64,000 nt of DNA. Source: Cylicocyclus nassatus (lineage: Eukaryota > Nematoda > Chromadorea > Rhabditida > Strongylidae). The stretch is from the NCBI GenBank assembly GCA_958299035.1, contig CATQJL010000112.1, positions 84,834,636-84,898,635 of the forward strand, given 5' to 3'. The position numbers were made by a program, and so were the translations under genes. Below the pieces are notes generated by a model. The model did not search any database. It worked only from the letters and a program-made list of their open reading frames with translations, and had not been told where the DNA came from. Position 1 is the stretch's first letter. The number at the start of each line of letters is the position of its first letter. This document shows, piece after piece, positions 24,047-38,300 of this stretch.

Positions 24047-27000
24047 TTAGATTGTCAGTCGTCCTCCAAATTCTCTGCACTTTTTAGTGATGGGACCTGC
24101 TGTGGGGAAGATTGAGCCAATGAAAACCTGAAAAAAACCAACATTCAATTTTGTTGTCAAAACTTCTTATCAAGTACCTTATTATTTTGAACAATGTCAA
24201 AACTGGTGATAGCGAGTGGACAGCCGTCGATCTCAACCTACAGTATCATAATTTTGCAAAAAGAATTTTTGAACGCAAATGGGAGATGGCCGTTTCGCAC
24301 GACAGTATCCAGTGCATGATCTGTCTAAACACGTCGCGCAGACTTCTGCTTGTGCAGTGTGCTGCGTGCGCAGCGGTCCTGCACGGAAGTGTCGGGATAA
24401 CAGTACGGTAGTGCGAATCGGCCTACATAAAAAAGAAGTGTTTACATCGCACTGCTGACGTCCACGTCGGGATAAGAAGCACAGCGTGTACAACGCCATA
24501 TCATATTCGGGAGACGTTCCTATTAGCAACGATCCAGATCGCTTTAGATCTCCTTTCCAGGTGAATTTGAGAGATGCCATCACATTCTGGAAATAAGAAT
24601 AGTCTGACTTTCGCAAGTTCAAAGGATTGACTTTATCACAACGTACTCCTCGTTTTATGACGTATCCTTTGTAGTCAAATTCTTCAGTCTCATTCTTTTC
24701 CAGCTGATAAAAGCGGATCCAGTTATGCATTCCTGTGATTTCATGGTTTTTCACCTAAACGCGAATAAATGAGTAATTCTTGGAAGAAGCTGGGATTCGT
24801 GAAAAATTGCAAAAATTACTTACCTCTCCAATAAAAACATGCTCGAAGCCTGAGGTATCGGCTCTGCCTCGAGCGCGTGAATAATGAACGAACCACAATT
24901 GTGCCATCCAGTAACGGAATGTTATTGGATCTTTTGCAAATGGATGGTCTGAACGATGTGAACATTTGCATTTTGAAGTGTTGTACAGCTATGCACAAAC
25001 TTTTCTTGCGCAGGAAGGCATAGAGGACTTTCCATGGCTTTGATTCAAGTATGGTGGTCAAAAATGTAGATGTCTCTCTCTTCTCCTGAAAAGAGTATTT
25101 GAAGTGTCAGTTGATAGCTCTTGTCTCTATACTTTCTGTATGGCTAGCCTAATTGAGTTTAGTCTATGTTATGAATGCTGTCAAACGGGCTCGGCCCAGC
25201 TGGCGGGTCAAGCTGGATATCGCTTTTGGGACAGAAAGTAAAGGGGATGTCGTTTTTGTGGCCGAATAGACACGAAATTTTCGACGTTTCGTTTTTCGAG
25301 GGGTTTTTAGGAACAAAGAGGACTTCGTAAAATTTTGCAAAAGTCAAGGGGACTTCATTTTAAAATTTCACTGGTGTCAGCTCCTGCCGTGTGCTGGTCA
25401 GACTTTTGTATAAAATATAAATCTTTGTAGTGCGGAGAAAAATCAGCCAGTCAGGTCGCCCTTAACCAAATTCACCTGCCTACAAGTTTCAGTTTCTTGA
25501 ATTTCATATTTTTGCTTCCTCTACATGTTCAGTGTTTTGCTCTATAACTCTGTAAAGAATTTGATCGAATTTTCAAAAAACAATTTTTGAAACGGGGCCG
25601 TTACCTGTAAACTTGCGTAACCTTGAAATTCTCTTGAGCTACTACTTGTCTTTCCGTTCAAAACTTTGTCTTCCCCCACAAATGTTTTTAAGGCCTTCAC
25701 TGATGAGAGGATTCACATGGGCTCGGAAAGGAAGGGAGCGGGATTCCGCGAACAAATTTTTTTATAACCTGTTTTAAAATTTTATTATAGTATTATTAAA
25801 ATTACTATTATTATTAAAATTTAACTTAAGTTATTCATTAAAATTATTATTATTTTTATTACAATTTTGAATTTTTTTGATTTTAAACAACTTTTTCCTA
25901 ATCTCATTCTAATACACTCATTCTACTCGAAGGTTATGTCGAATTTGAAGTGCATTGAACACTTTGTATGTCAGCAAATTGTGCTCAACGTATTTTTTAA
26001 AGGTTAAACATTTGAAAAATACGCATATCATGTTTGAGAACTGAGCAAAGCTTCCTTTTTGGAATAACTGATTCAAACTACAGGTGATATCATTCTATAC
26101 TTCACTTCTTTTCAAACTACAAATCGCTTTTTCACTGACTAGAAAAGTAAATCTGCCCAAAGCAAATATAATAATCAGAACGCTCCAATAAGTGCTACTC
26201 GAGATTGTTCCTGTCATCCCTTTCATTTCTTCTTTGCAGATACCACGAAGAAGTAGGAAGTTAGAGAATGCAAGGTAAAAATCTTGCCTCCGCCACTGAA
26301 ACTCTTGGCTCGGAAATGCCGGTGTCCCTAGCGAAATTGTTTGTCAAAGCGATAAACTGGTTGTAGCTTGTCTTTCTGAGCAGTGCTGGATCCACTTTTG
26401 TAAAAAAGCTGGAACTCTATTTTACTGAAACAAAGTATTATAAAAGGTGCTGATGCGACTTACTCTCGTCTAGCGTTATCTTCATCATTTCTTGTGGTAG
26501 TGTGTGCTTGATAACTGATGTAAATCTGACCAGGCTGGGCTTTGTTGTCATCAGCATCTCGCAATTTCTTCGACATTTCCACGAGTTCATAATTTTGAAT
26601 GTTGAAAGCTAAAATCAGGAGTTATCCATATTGTTCATTTGAGACTGGTTGTGTCTATTAGATTTGACGATCAATATCGCGCCCTTGCGGCAACGACAAC
26701 ATTTGCGCGGAAACATATGCCATCAAGTTGCCTGCAACTTGCCCGTATAAAATGACCATAGCACGTACAGTCTGTGTCAACTACGCGCTCCCCCTTCGTA
26801 GCAAACTGTGCATCCGCAGCGCGTGGGCATTGCGCAGCGATCTTCAATCGATGCAGCAAGTTTGAACTTTGGAGCAGTGCGTCCGCGAACGTGGCACGGA
26901 GCTCTAGCGTTGCGCGTAAGCTGACGGAAAGCGAGCACTGATACAGACTATACACTACTACAGGTTACGCGCAAATGTTGTCTTAGACGCAGAAACACAG

Positions 27001-27106
27001 TAGTAACCGCCAAATCTACTAAGGCTTTACTCAAACACTTACGTGGTATACTTTCAGCAGCATAAGCAGTGGCTAAGCCTACTACTAACAGGCAAGAAGT
27101 GAACAT
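24047..27106 (-). CDS. Secreted EndoU (XendoU)-family endoribonuclease
   Basis: Minus-strand exons: 27043-27106, 26464-26608, 26303-26408, 25001-25085, 24824-24948, 24754 down to about 24407, and 24047-24127; together about 317 aa. Residues 1-16 ([16 protein letters not shown]) are a signal peptide. The EndoU domain starts with [20 protein letters not shown] and continues [13 protein letters not shown]. The catalytic region has [10 protein letters not shown] (His about 170) and [10 protein letters not shown] (His about 185), the two His of the EndoU site; the family lysine is expected downstream, and [16 protein letters not shown] is the signature near the end. The last exon gives VFIGSIFPT, the family's C-terminal block. 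EndoU enzymes cut RNA at U, leaving 2',3'-cyclic phosphates; the signal peptide places this one outside the cell or in the secretory path. The intron at 24949-25000 is only 52 nt and is needed to keep frame. The 6/7 junction is least certain: the shortest in-frame join gives a C-terminus a few residues short. Intron 1 holds a MITE. Confidence 0.85.
25180..25395. repeat. GGGCCCGGCA-family repeat fragment in intron 3
   Basis: GGCTCGGCCCAGCTGGCGGG at one end, CAAGGGGACTTCATTTTAAA near the other. Matches the fragments at 2580-2830, 3470-3700 and the element at 39728-42465. Confidence 0.45.
26687..26985. mobile_element. MITE in EndoU intron 1
   Basis: About 300 bp between GACAACATTTGCGCG and its complement CGCGCAAATGTTGTC. 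GC-rich core without coding. A partial relative of the end (TACGCGCAAGTGTTGTAG) lies near 29670. Confidence 0.55.
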
Positions 27107-30100
27107 TTTGTGAGCAGACGTCAATGTAGCGATGTTGCTGAGTAAACGATGACAATCACAGCGATGACGAATGGTGAGAATATCAGAAAGTTAAGGCCAC
27201 CAGCTGATCGGATGCAGAAGGACGGCAGAGGTCTAGCGAGGTTTTGGAGATCAAGCTAGAAAAACTTTTGCTGAAATTGTAGATTGTTTGTGCAAGCTAA
27301 TGCGCTCTGATAAAAACAGCGCGATTGCGGCTCGACATGTTGACAAACCAGACAAGTCCAAAATTCAAAATCTTAGCAAACCTAGTTCCGGTGGGAAGGA
27401 AAATCGATGAGCAAGAAATTTTTGAAAGTAAACAAGCAAAATCTTTTAAAACTATGATGCTATTCTTGAAATTCGCCATAACGCCATAGAAGACAAAAAA
27501 GAAGTACGACGATGACTAAGCCACTAACCAAACGTTACGCAGGAAGACAGGTTTTGGCTACTAGACCTTACGCAAGATTATATCGCATGCTTTTATGACC
27601 CATAGAGGTCTGCAGTTTTGATATTCCGTACGCTTCTTATATACTTTCAAGATTAACTGCATCTTTCTTTTGAGGAAGAAGAACTATTCACAACAATTGA
27701 TAAGATTTACTGTCCGTTACTGTTAACAGCGTAAAATTCGTTTCCAGCCGCATATGCTGGAAATAAACATGCTTTCAAAATATCTGCTTGTCATATTGTT
27801 TTGCTTCATTTGCATCAATAAACCATTTTAATCTCAGCTGATGTGCACGATCATGATTCATTTGATACAAAAAACAATGCGAACGGTGGATTCCCAGACA
27901 ACTTTTTCAAAGGAAGTCAATTCTGCGATACTGCTAATAGAAAGAAACAAAGGCACCTGGATTTTTAAGCACCTCTTGCAAACCTTTGTGAAAATTCTAA
28001 AACAGCTCTTTGAAAAGATCTCGTCTTTACCGCTGATTTAGACATATGCAGTAAAATTAGAGTTTATGAATTCTTAAGCGACTTTCAGCGAGCGATAAAT
28101 CAAATTGGCAGCTATAAATTTATAAAAAATTTTCAACAACCAACGAACGAGAATATCGATAAATTGGCAGCTATGGTGCTCAGATTTTATTCCAGAAAAT
28201 TTGAGAATTGTTCTGACATAAATCAACCTTTCAATTGTAGGAAATATTCTTTGCCGAACACACCCTTCTATTATCATTTCAATTCAAAGAAATTGTAATT
28301 GTCAAGATCTTGAAGGTAAACAGATCTCAAGAATGAAAATGAGTTAGAAATGTATAGAATCATTGAATTTCAGAAAATAGGACAAAACTTTGCGTCAATC
28401 TAATATCGTACGTGGCAAAAGTGACACATAATGGAGAAAAACTGTTTCAATATGGCGCTAATTCTTTTCCATGGCCATGGGATGAATATTCATACTTTTT
28501 GACTCTAGAATTTTCAGATACTTTTCGATCTAGTATGAAAATGCACGGCTTTTGGCAACTTTTTATCCTAGTTTTAATTCTTTAGGACTTTAAATTGCGT
28601 TTTGCAAGTTTCTCCTGCATAAAATTATATTTTATGCGTATTTTTATACCCATAGTATCTCCAGTCTTTCGTGTAAAAGGCTTTTACCTTACTTACCCTT
28701 TTACTCCCAAACTATGTATTCGGAAAAGATCAGGAACGAAGTTGTTTACAAACAAACTTACATGACGAAAAACCCTAAAAATACAACTAAAAATTGGTTT
28801 AAGAGTGAGATACGGATACAGGCCATTGAATGAAAACGAAAAAGATCAGTCAATCAAAACAATTCTGGAGATTTCCCTCAAATGTTTTTTCCTTCTCCGT
28901 ACCATAAAAAAGCGAATATGTAGAAATTTGCCATGATCAAGATTTCGTGGAGAAGTATTCCATTTACTTTGGAATTTGAGGTACTAGAATTATCTTAGAT
29001 AGATAATTCTGATTCTGGTCATTTCGATGAAGTTTTCGTAAAGGTATCTAAAAGTCGAAGCGGCAGAGCATTTTGTTAGATTCAGAAATGCGGTCGATTG
29101 CGTTCTGCTTACTTCATGACAAAAATCATCAGACGACAGGATAAAAAGCCATTAAAAAGTATACATACTACAGCTAAAAAGTCAGCATGTGGTCGAACTT
29201 CCTTGACAATCTGAAAGAGCACGTACAAAAACGTAAGAAGATTATTCGGAGCTTTTGGAAAACGATGTGCGATTTCTCCTTTTTTAGCAACATATAGGGT
29301 TAAACGTGTTACACAACAGAATAATATCGTTTGAGGGAAGGACTTCGAGCACATAAATTCTATGATTTTACGAAATATTTGGACATAGAAATACTTGATA
29401 AAAGTTACTACAGTTCAAGTTGATACTTGAAACAATAAATAAAAGTTTTTGGAAATTCATTTTGTCCCTTCCCCTAATAAGAGAGTTTTTATTATCTGTT
29501 GAAACGTATCATCAACATCCATTTGCAATTCTATGGAACTTTGACCTGCATTTACACCCTATCTGGTAAGTTTGACGATTGATGTAGCGTTCTTGGACTG
29601 GCGACTACAATTGCGCTAAAACGAGGAAAATAGAGAAACATTTGGAAAAAAACTCTGTGATCTTTTTGTACGCGCAAGTGTTGTAGTCCGCAGAGTCACT
29701 ATATCAGCCCCCGAATCTACAAACTATGCACTACTTAGTATCTAAAACGTCGATCCTTCGATTTAGATGGTATAGCCAACATGAAAATTGCAGAGAGAGC
29801 ACGCGCAGAGGAAATGCGCGGACCGCGACCGCGTTGCTGTACTTGTCGCGACTTGTCAATTGTCTGCGTTTGTCACTCGTATATAATAATAAGTCGAAAA
29901 GGCTAATCTTATGTGAGCACAGATGCTTCAAGCAAGTGCAAGTGCTATACATGTGACATTCATCAATCATGCAGTTGTCACCGACAGTGCAAGAAGCAAT
30001 AAATGTACTCCCGATGTTCTTAGCGGAGTGCAAAGTTTCAAGAACAGGGAGAAAAGTGTTCTTTTGATGCTTTATATGCACATGCACATACATACACTCA

Positions 30101-30234
30101 ACTCGGTTACAGTCATGTAACGAATTACAAATCACCGTGCACAAAACGCGCGGTATTTCACGACGTAGGCGCCTGACGTCAGCTTCAAACGCTTCTCATT
30201 GTCTTATTTTCTTCTTGAGCTTGAATTGGAAAAC

Positions 30235-30420
30235 ATTCATTTATTTCACTTATTACGCCAAAGGCGCACTACAACAACAAGTTAGTAAGTAGCAGGTTCA
30301 AAGAAAAATAAACAGTGTTAGAACTAAAACAAACGTAAAAGGTACTACTAATACATTAATTCTCGAATAGGGAATTCGTCGATTTAAGCTGAAATATAAA
30401 TAAAAATAATTAATTCTCAA
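30235..30420 (-). mobile_element. Possible LINE 3' UTR remnant
   Basis: ATTTATTTCACTTATTACGC followed by CAAAGGCGCACTACAAC resembles the tail and adjoining 3' UTR at 5777-5830 (TTTATTTGATACGCACAAGG). No ORF part remains. Confidence 0.35.
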
Positions 30421-30599
30421 CAAATTACTCCATCAAAACGTTCTTTCTGACTGATATTAACAAGTAGTCGTGAGGTGCCGCGCGCGATCTGCAGGCTCGC
30501 GTGTCAACTTTACAAATGACGTTACTATGAACGGAAATTTGCGATTAGCTGACTTTGAAAGGCAGATTTGATTAGGAAATGAAACCAACTTTCAGTCAA

Positions 30600-30850
30600 A
30601 AGAGTATCATTTATTCTCTCACTTGGAGACGCGAGCACGCTTTACGTACATTTTATTAACAAGTTCGTGAATGAGTTTTAACGCCTTTTGGTTGATTTAC
30701 TATTAAATTCGTGGTATAACATGCTTGAGCCTGGCTTGAACACGTTCTTTCACGAATTCCTGATAGTATTAATCAAAACGCGTTTGAACTCATTCATGAA
30801 CTTGTTGATCAAACGTACGCAAAGCGTATCGCGTCTCTCTCAAAGAATGA
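30600..30850. mobile_element. MITE, GGAGACGCGAG family
   Basis: Inverted ends: ATCATTTATTCTCTCACTTG then GAGACGCGAG on the left, CGCGTCTCTCTCAAAGAATG then AATGATA on the right. The copy at 60215-60420 belongs to the same family. Confidence 0.5.
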
Positions 30851-31910
30851 ATGATATATAGAATTGGAAAGGTAGAGGCAAAACTATTGTAACTGGGTGC
30901 ACTCTAGGCAAATGTGGACAAAATAACCCGATGATGGTCGTTAGCCATGCGCCCGTAGGGGCTGTTTCCGCTCTAACGCGCAGTGCGCACTTCCGCAAAT
31001 GGCGCTCTAAGTACGATGAGGGTTTTTTAGTGGACGAGTGCCGAAATGATTCAATTACGAGAGGGAGCTTCGGCAACTCATCTGCGACAAGCACGGCCGT
31101 CTCCGGCTTGGTTCGGTCAACGGTCAGCGCTTCGTTGATTTGCAGATGGAGGAAAACATCCGCACCCCGCAAATTTTTTTATCGGAATGATGGAAGCTCT
31201 CACGCTTCCAGCAAATGCTGTGTAATAAATAATGTAAAACACTTGAAAATCGTTTTATCAATAACTATGTACAATTCAGAACCATAGTGAGAACAGAGCA
31301 CGAAAAATAGTTCACAAATTCTCAAAATTCTGTTATGTACAAGATCTGCAAAAATGGACTGAATGCGAAGAGTTTGAGGAAATCCTGACGCTAATGCAAA
31401 GAGAAATTTGAGATATGAGAGCTGAGGATAAGGGATTGAGGCAGAGGGCTGACCGCATTTTGCACTTCAGTTAAGATGATATATCACATTAGCCTCTCGC
31501 AAAGTGCATGTCTTGCATTTGCAGACTTTAGACTTGGCTTAGAGCGCTATTTTCGTCTATCTATCTCTCGATAACTCGTCCGAACTATTATCCATTCAGA
31601 GATTAAGAAACTCGACATTCTGTGCAAACGTTGTTCTACAGGTTCCAACTTGTTTCTGCTTCTATTAACAGTAGGTAGAGCCTTGAAAATGAGGTAAATC
31701 ACATGTTCTGACCTGTTGCACGCATGTGTTCAGCGTTCGCGTGTTTTCTAGTCAAATATAAATGGTACGTCTGATGTAAAAGCCAAAAAATGTCTGCAGC
31801 TGCAGAACATGCACAATATATGATAGAGAAATGAACAATTTAGAGATTGTCAACAATATTACTTTAATTTTCAACGGTTTTGCATTATTGCAAATAAACC
31901 GCGTTGAAAG

Positions 31911-31913
<3 letters not shown>

Positions 31914-31940
<27 letters not shown>
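31914..31940. repeat. (GA)n microsatellite
   Basis: Pure AG dinucleotide run followed by a short A tract. Confidence 0.9.
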
Positions 31941-31945
<5 letters not shown>

Positions 31946-32353
31946 AAAATTAGAAAAAAAGTTGGACGTAACAAATTGGGGATGAGATAGGAAAAGAACT
32001 CGTAACAGGACCCTATCATGGTTTATGTGTAGAAGAGATTTTTTCTAGGTCAAATCGAAAAAATTGCTAGTTTTGCAAATGAAAAGTTCTAAATATGCTA
32101 GGAGTTGGAAGCTGACTTGAGTGCCGAAATCGTGCCCGAAAGGCAGCGCGGTCCTAACGCCTTTGAGCCTAGGAAGACAGTGTAGAGCGGAGATGCGCAG
32201 ACAGTTAGCGCGGCGGCAGCGCATTGTCTGCGTCACTGACTTGACTATAAACGGCGTTTGTGAGCCATTCGAGGTAAACACAGCAATGATAGATTTTCAA
32301 AAGCAAAAATGTACGAAAAAAGGCTAGAGGAAGCGGTCGGATCATTGGACGAG

Positions 32354-35300
32354 CTATACATCATCCACTTGCTCCTCTGGGATGATGATCTTGCGTAAAT
32401 TTTCCTTGGGTGATATGTGAACCTTTTCTGTCTCAGCATTTAGATATTTCTCGAATTCAATCGGTTGTCGAACTTTTCGTCTTGGTGGTAAAATTGGCGA
32501 TATGTCAGCTTTGTCGTCACAATTGTCCAGGGAGCGCGGATTGATACGGCAAGTGTCACAGCGTTCCACACCAATTGTTTGGACAGAGACGGAGATCTGA
32601 GTTCGAATAACTCACAAAAATCATTCAAAAAAGACAAACTCATACCTTATCGTTCAAACGCAGGGAAAAACGCCCATCTCTCGGATGAGATCTTGGCGGG
32701 GTGCCAAGAGCTGGAGCGCTGGGATGTACCCTGCCAAAACCGGGTTTCGTCCATTCAGCTGGTTCACCTTTGCCGAAAATTACGAAGTAGATGTTGCATA
32801 CTGTCATGATTATACCATGAACGATCCAGACCCACCTGAAATATGATTTTTTGCATAGTTGAGAGATTATAATAGTAAGATCGATGACTACGAGAACATG
32901 GAAAATAAAGGGGCATGTTGAAGGCGATTATATGTGACTCTAAGCCCCACCCACTCCTGCGCCCAAGTCGTCAACTCTTATAAGGACCCTTATTGTCCAT
33001 TTGAGTGTCATTATCGTATCCATGTGTTGTAGCACTTGCGCGTGGAGGATGGCATTAGAGCGCACAGCAGTCAAAATGTTCGCTCTATGGCCATTTTTTC
33101 ACGCAAATGATGTCAAGACCGCAGGCGCGGCAACCGCTAGATATGCGATGTTGCAGAATTTTATTTGAAACATAGATTATGTATAAAATATAACCGGTGT
33201 GGCTAAGACGGCGCCAAATAAGTGTTTCCAAAAAGCTTTTAATTTTTATTATTGAAAAATATTGACCATCTCTTAAAAGATTATGCTACCGGATGCTGTG
33301 AAAGCAGATGAAAGTTAAAACTGACCACCACTCATCCCAAGTGTCATTGCGTACGAAAATATTTACGACCACGGGTGCTAGAAGAGCCGACAAGCAGTTG
33401 ATAAACGAGTTCACACCCATGACGAAGTGATTGTGTTGCCTGCAAAAATTTAATTTGATCTCAGAATCAAGAGGAGCCTTTGATATTTTCTGCATGAACA
33501 AGTACGTTTTTTTTAAAGCAAAAATAGCAACATACGCGGCAACGATAGCTGAACTTCTGAAAAATGCACCACAGTTGAAGCCGACGATCGAACAGCAGAA
33601 GATGAGCACTACGAGACCAAAAACAGGCATAGATCTAAAAAAAAAATGCTTTGTTTCAAATATGATTATTATGGTGTCCAATAAAACAAACTCCAGTGGA
33701 GGTCCCAATTTTTTTTTCATTTTGAGGACAATTTTCGAATGATGGGGAGTAGCCTTGGCATGTGCTCCAAAAAAGCGCAAAAAAATAATTTTTGACGAAG
33801 CTAAATCAGATTTTGAAACATTTGAAAGATCCCAATCTTGAAACAAGTCACTTTCGCGTTTCATATCGCAAAGTTTATGGAAACGATCTTCATGATAATA
33901 CTCAATAGATAGAATATCTTCAAAATTAGTTCTTAATGGTTTGCGAAAATTTTAGATATCATAGTTTATCTAGAAAAAATATTTTCACGTAATAACCCAC
34001 ACCGACTTTATAAAACTCGCTCTCACTAGCTGTCGAATTTTCTGAAATGATTTTCGGGGCTCTACTAACGCTGAAATTTATCCAAGAAAATTCCCTCTCC
34101 CCTCCTTCCCCCCATTTCTCAAGAAATATCTTTTAAGCCACCAATAAGCGCTACTTCTGATGCTTCAAAACTTACGTAGGTATAAATGCGAGCACAAAGA
34201 ATGCTATTCCCATGCCACCAATGCCAATCATATTGAAAATTTTGACAGATGTCACAGGTCGACAACATGTTGCTTTGTCTGCAAGCACACCAGCAAACAT
34301 TTTCAGCACAAACGTCATAATCTAAATATGAATTTTCAGAAGATGTAAAGTGGATGCTTTTCTCACGGATGGATTTGCTTACCTGTGGGATCGCACTGAA
34401 AATACCCGTCTGTTCCACTGGAAAACCCATGACCTAAAGTTAGCAAGTTGTTGCATGCGCATGTTATCGTAGATATAAATTTATCGAAAATCGATATATC
34501 GATTACCTTGTTGAGATATGTAGGTGAGAATTGCATTGTGACTTGAATACCCATGAAGTTGCCCAGTGCAGTTATCCAAACGGCAATAATTGCATTGGTA
34601 GTTATAATCGCCTAAAAATGGTTAAAAAAATATTGGATCTTAAAACCTAATTTTGTTACCCACTCTTTTTTCCGAACCTTCTGTTTGTTTTCTTATTCAC
34701 ATAGGAAAAGGGTGTCAGTGCGACGATGAGAATTTATGTGGTGCTGCAAAATCCAACCAGAATCTTTACTCCTTCCCTCCCCCCTCCTCTCCCCGCTCCC
34801 CCCCCCCCCCCCCGTTTGATCAGTCAAACTTGTTTTTCACTCAAAAAATTATGAATATCAAAGAAGCTATTCGAAAATATTGGAAAAATAATACTCTAAA
34901 AATAATACTCTGAGATATAGGATATTAAGAAAATATCACTCTATTTTATGGCTGACTTAATTTCTCAATGACGAAAAAAATTAAAAATCGAGAGCTAAAA
35001 AAATGAGGATAAAAAACTGAGAGATTCTGAACTTGGTCGTGAATAGCACAACTCAAAGGCATTAATCAAAGAAACTTGAACTCCCGGACATCTTATATTC
35101 ATACTACCCAAGTGATAGATCACATTACTTATTCTTGGGCGAGAAATTCAAACCTAAAGTTTTGACCAGACCGTAGTCTTTTCAAGCGGACCAATCTCAT
35201 ATGAGTACTGTAGCACGGAGAGACACTGGACTGTTTAACTGACGACAACCAGCCGTCCGCCTTTTGGGACCAAGGCCTTACTGAACCAGTCAGCATTTCT

Positions 35301-38300
35301 CAAATAAAATCCCGCATACTGCCCTCTACACTCTACCTACAGTAGCTTTGAGAGGCTGACAAAAAAAAAAGACTGAGGTTGCTTCTATAGCCATCTCAAA
35401 GAGATACTCCTGGAGCGATAAGTCTCGGGAAAGTCATTATTTCAAGAAATTCAAGCCTTTACACACATGTGTGTCAAAGGTCCCGCGCGGTAGCCATTGA
35501 AGCGGTCGTTAATCTGTTAAATTGGTAAGTAAGTTACATACAGCATAGACTGGGCAACGGTCTGGTTAATATGTCATCCTTCTCAAAAACAACTGGTACC
35601 CAAAATTAGCACCATATTCAGAATATGTTTCCTACCAACCTTTACTGGTACTGGCTCTCTCTTCGATGTATCTCCTTTTCCGCGCTTAATTCGATCCAAC
35701 TCTTTCACGGATACAAACGAATGACAATCGGGTTGCTCCCTATAATCACACGCCATTTATAGATAATTCTGCATATTACAGAAAATTTTATCTTACCTGT
35801 AAAAATAGTGGAATAACATAAATAAGATGACAGTAATGATAGCATGTAAGTAGTACACCCAAGGCCATCCAAGAGATGAAGTGCAAAGCTCACCAGCAAC
35901 TGGCATTGTAAATATGGGAGCAATCTATAAATATCAATTTTTGAAAATGATCATGCTTCGAATTCAATGAAATATCACCTGGAAGAAGCACGTCAAAAAT
36001 GCAATGTAAAATGCACTCTGCTTCTGCATTGACCACTGTCGGGTAACTATACCGATAAGAGTGAATCCAGTAGAAAGGCCAGTTCCCTTAACTATTTCTC
36101 GTAGAATTCTAAGCATAAAATTGCAGAGAAAAACGGATTAATTGTATAACGACTCAAAAACACACAATAGTAAGACACACCATTACGATATTTGCAAAAT
36201 TTTCAATTCATACCTGTAAAAATCGCATCACGACCATCCAGTAGAAACCCAGATGTGCACAAAGTGGAGTGAGAGCCGTGCATAGCGCAGAGAAGTACCC
36301 GAAGCAGCTCACCACAGTTCGAGAACCGAATCTCTGAACAAAAAGAGATTTCGGCCAGATGCGCTGTACTTCTATCTTGATTGGATATAATGATATTGTT
36401 TTGAGCAACAGATTTTCAGCAAGGTGTGGAGTGTGGAAAACTTTGAAATAGCTAAAGGATGATAATTCCACATTTCTCTAAAAGGGGTGAGGGGTAGGGG
36501 TGGGGAAGGCAGAAATTCTTCTCGAGTCTAGTCTAATGACAAACACTTGGCATTCTTTTTCGATAGCCTATAAAATCTGTTATGGCCTATTATCGGAATT
36601 AGAAGAAGATTTTTCTATAATAAGCTATTCAGACTAAGATTTCAGTGACTGATTTGGCTAGAAAAGACCAATTAGCACATTATTATCAACCGCGTAAATA
36701 TTTGATTTCGCGATCCATTTTCACACATAGGGGCGCCCCTTCCTCCCGGTCAGTCGCTATGATAATGTTATCAGTCCTCTACCGCTTTTCAAACCCACAG
36801 CAGTGACAGTTCGAGGGTGGAGGGACAAGTGACTTGTTTTCACTTGTAAACGACTCAGATAATTTTTGGAAATTTTGAGATTATTGGACTAGTTTTTCGA
36901 GTCTTCGTGTCGCCACACCTTTTTTTCTAAAATTTTGTGGGTATATGCGCTAAAATTCTGGAAAACATTTCAGAAAATGAGAGAAGTGGCTGACGTTACG
37001 ACTTCCCATTTGAAAAAAACTCCGTCAACCCCCCCCCCTTGAAACAATTCTGGAACCGCCATTACCATCTTATATATAAAGCTGAATGTCTGTTTGTATG
37101 TATGTATGTATGTCTGTCTGTCTGTCTGTCTGTATGTATGTATGTCTGTCTGTACGTATGTTCCGAATAGAAAATTCCATTTCTGAACCGATCCGGACCA
37201 AACTTGGCACACATACACTACGGGCCCCGGCGGGTGTCATAGGCTACTTTTCGTCATCGATCGATATCGATTTTATCGATTTTTATCGATTTTTTTGCTG
37301 AGTTCACCTACGGGGCTGGGAGTTGGCACAGGGGGGTAATCGAGTATGGGGATTCCGAATACAATATTGGTTTTCAGGATTATCGATTACTTTTATCGAT
37401 TTTATCGATTTTTTTGCAAAGTTTGAGCTAGGGGGCTGGGAGTTCGCACAGGGGGGTAATCGAGCATGCTGATCATCCCCAAGGGGGGTGATCAGCATGC
37501 TCGAACACCCCTGTGCCAAATTCCAGCCCCCTAGCTCAAATTTTCAAAAAATCGATAAAATCGATGAAAGTAATGGACGATCTTGAAAACTAATATTGTA
37601 TTCGTAATCTGCATGCTCGATTACCCTCTGTGCAAACTCCCAGCCCCGCAGGTCAAACTTTGCAAAAAAACCGATAAAATCGATAAAAGTAATGGACGAT
37701 CCTGAAAACTAATATTGTGTTCGTGATCAGCATGCTCGATTACCCCCCTGTGCAAAATCCCAGCCTCGCATGTCAAAATTTACAAAAAATCGATAAAATC
37801 AATAAAAGCAATCGATAATTCTGAAAACTAATATTGTATTCGGAATCCCCATGCTCACTTCCCCCCTGTGCCAACTCCTAGCCCTGTAGGTGAACTCTGC
37901 CAAAAAATCGATAAATCGGTAAAATCGACATCGATCGATAATGAAAAGTGGACTGTGACACCCGCCGGGGCCCGAAGTGTATGTGTGCCAAGTTTGGTCC
38001 GGATACGGCGGAGCCGGGTAAGCCAGCTAGTAGAGAATGTGTAAGCTGCAATATCACTATTGATATCAATGCTAATTTCCTTTCTATTCATTTTCAGGCA
38101 TACAGCGGTCCAAAAGGGTTCTACTGTTAATTTTTCAGTGGATTCCCAAAACTCTCCTTTTCTAGCTCCCCTTTTCACAAAAATATGTATTATGCTCCAG
38201 ATTTTGCCTTGGTTGTAGAGTCTTGGTCGAGTTCGCTTATTGGAAGTTGCTTTGATCAAAAAATCTTCCCTTCCATTCTGTAAACGATAAAAGGACTACC

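Larger units (their letters stand above)
27107..32353. other. Intergenic region between EndoU and transporter
   Basis: This 5.2-kb stretch contains the EndoU promoter side (27107 on) and the region beyond the stop codon of the transporter. It has a possible LINE tail (30235-30420), a MITE (30600-30850) and a GA microsatellite (31914-31940). An open minus-strand block at 29109-29354 (with FLYVLFQIVKEVRPHADFLA) could be an exon of something, but I find no partners. Around 27500-29000 the AT-rich sequence shows no structure I can name. Confidence 0.5.

Noticed and set aside
24933..25085. Apparent frameshift in the EndoU gene
   Set aside because: A 52-nt GT-AG intron (24949-25000) restores the frame and gives the expected family spacing.
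32045..32327. ORFs on both strands downstream of the transporter
   Set aside because: Overlapping short ORFs in GC-richer DNA with no family features or splice context.
37086..37301. ORFs reading MSVCMYVCMSVCLSV-like repeats (also at 45668)
   Set aside because: They translate the TGTA/TGTC microsatellite at the start of the Helitrons.
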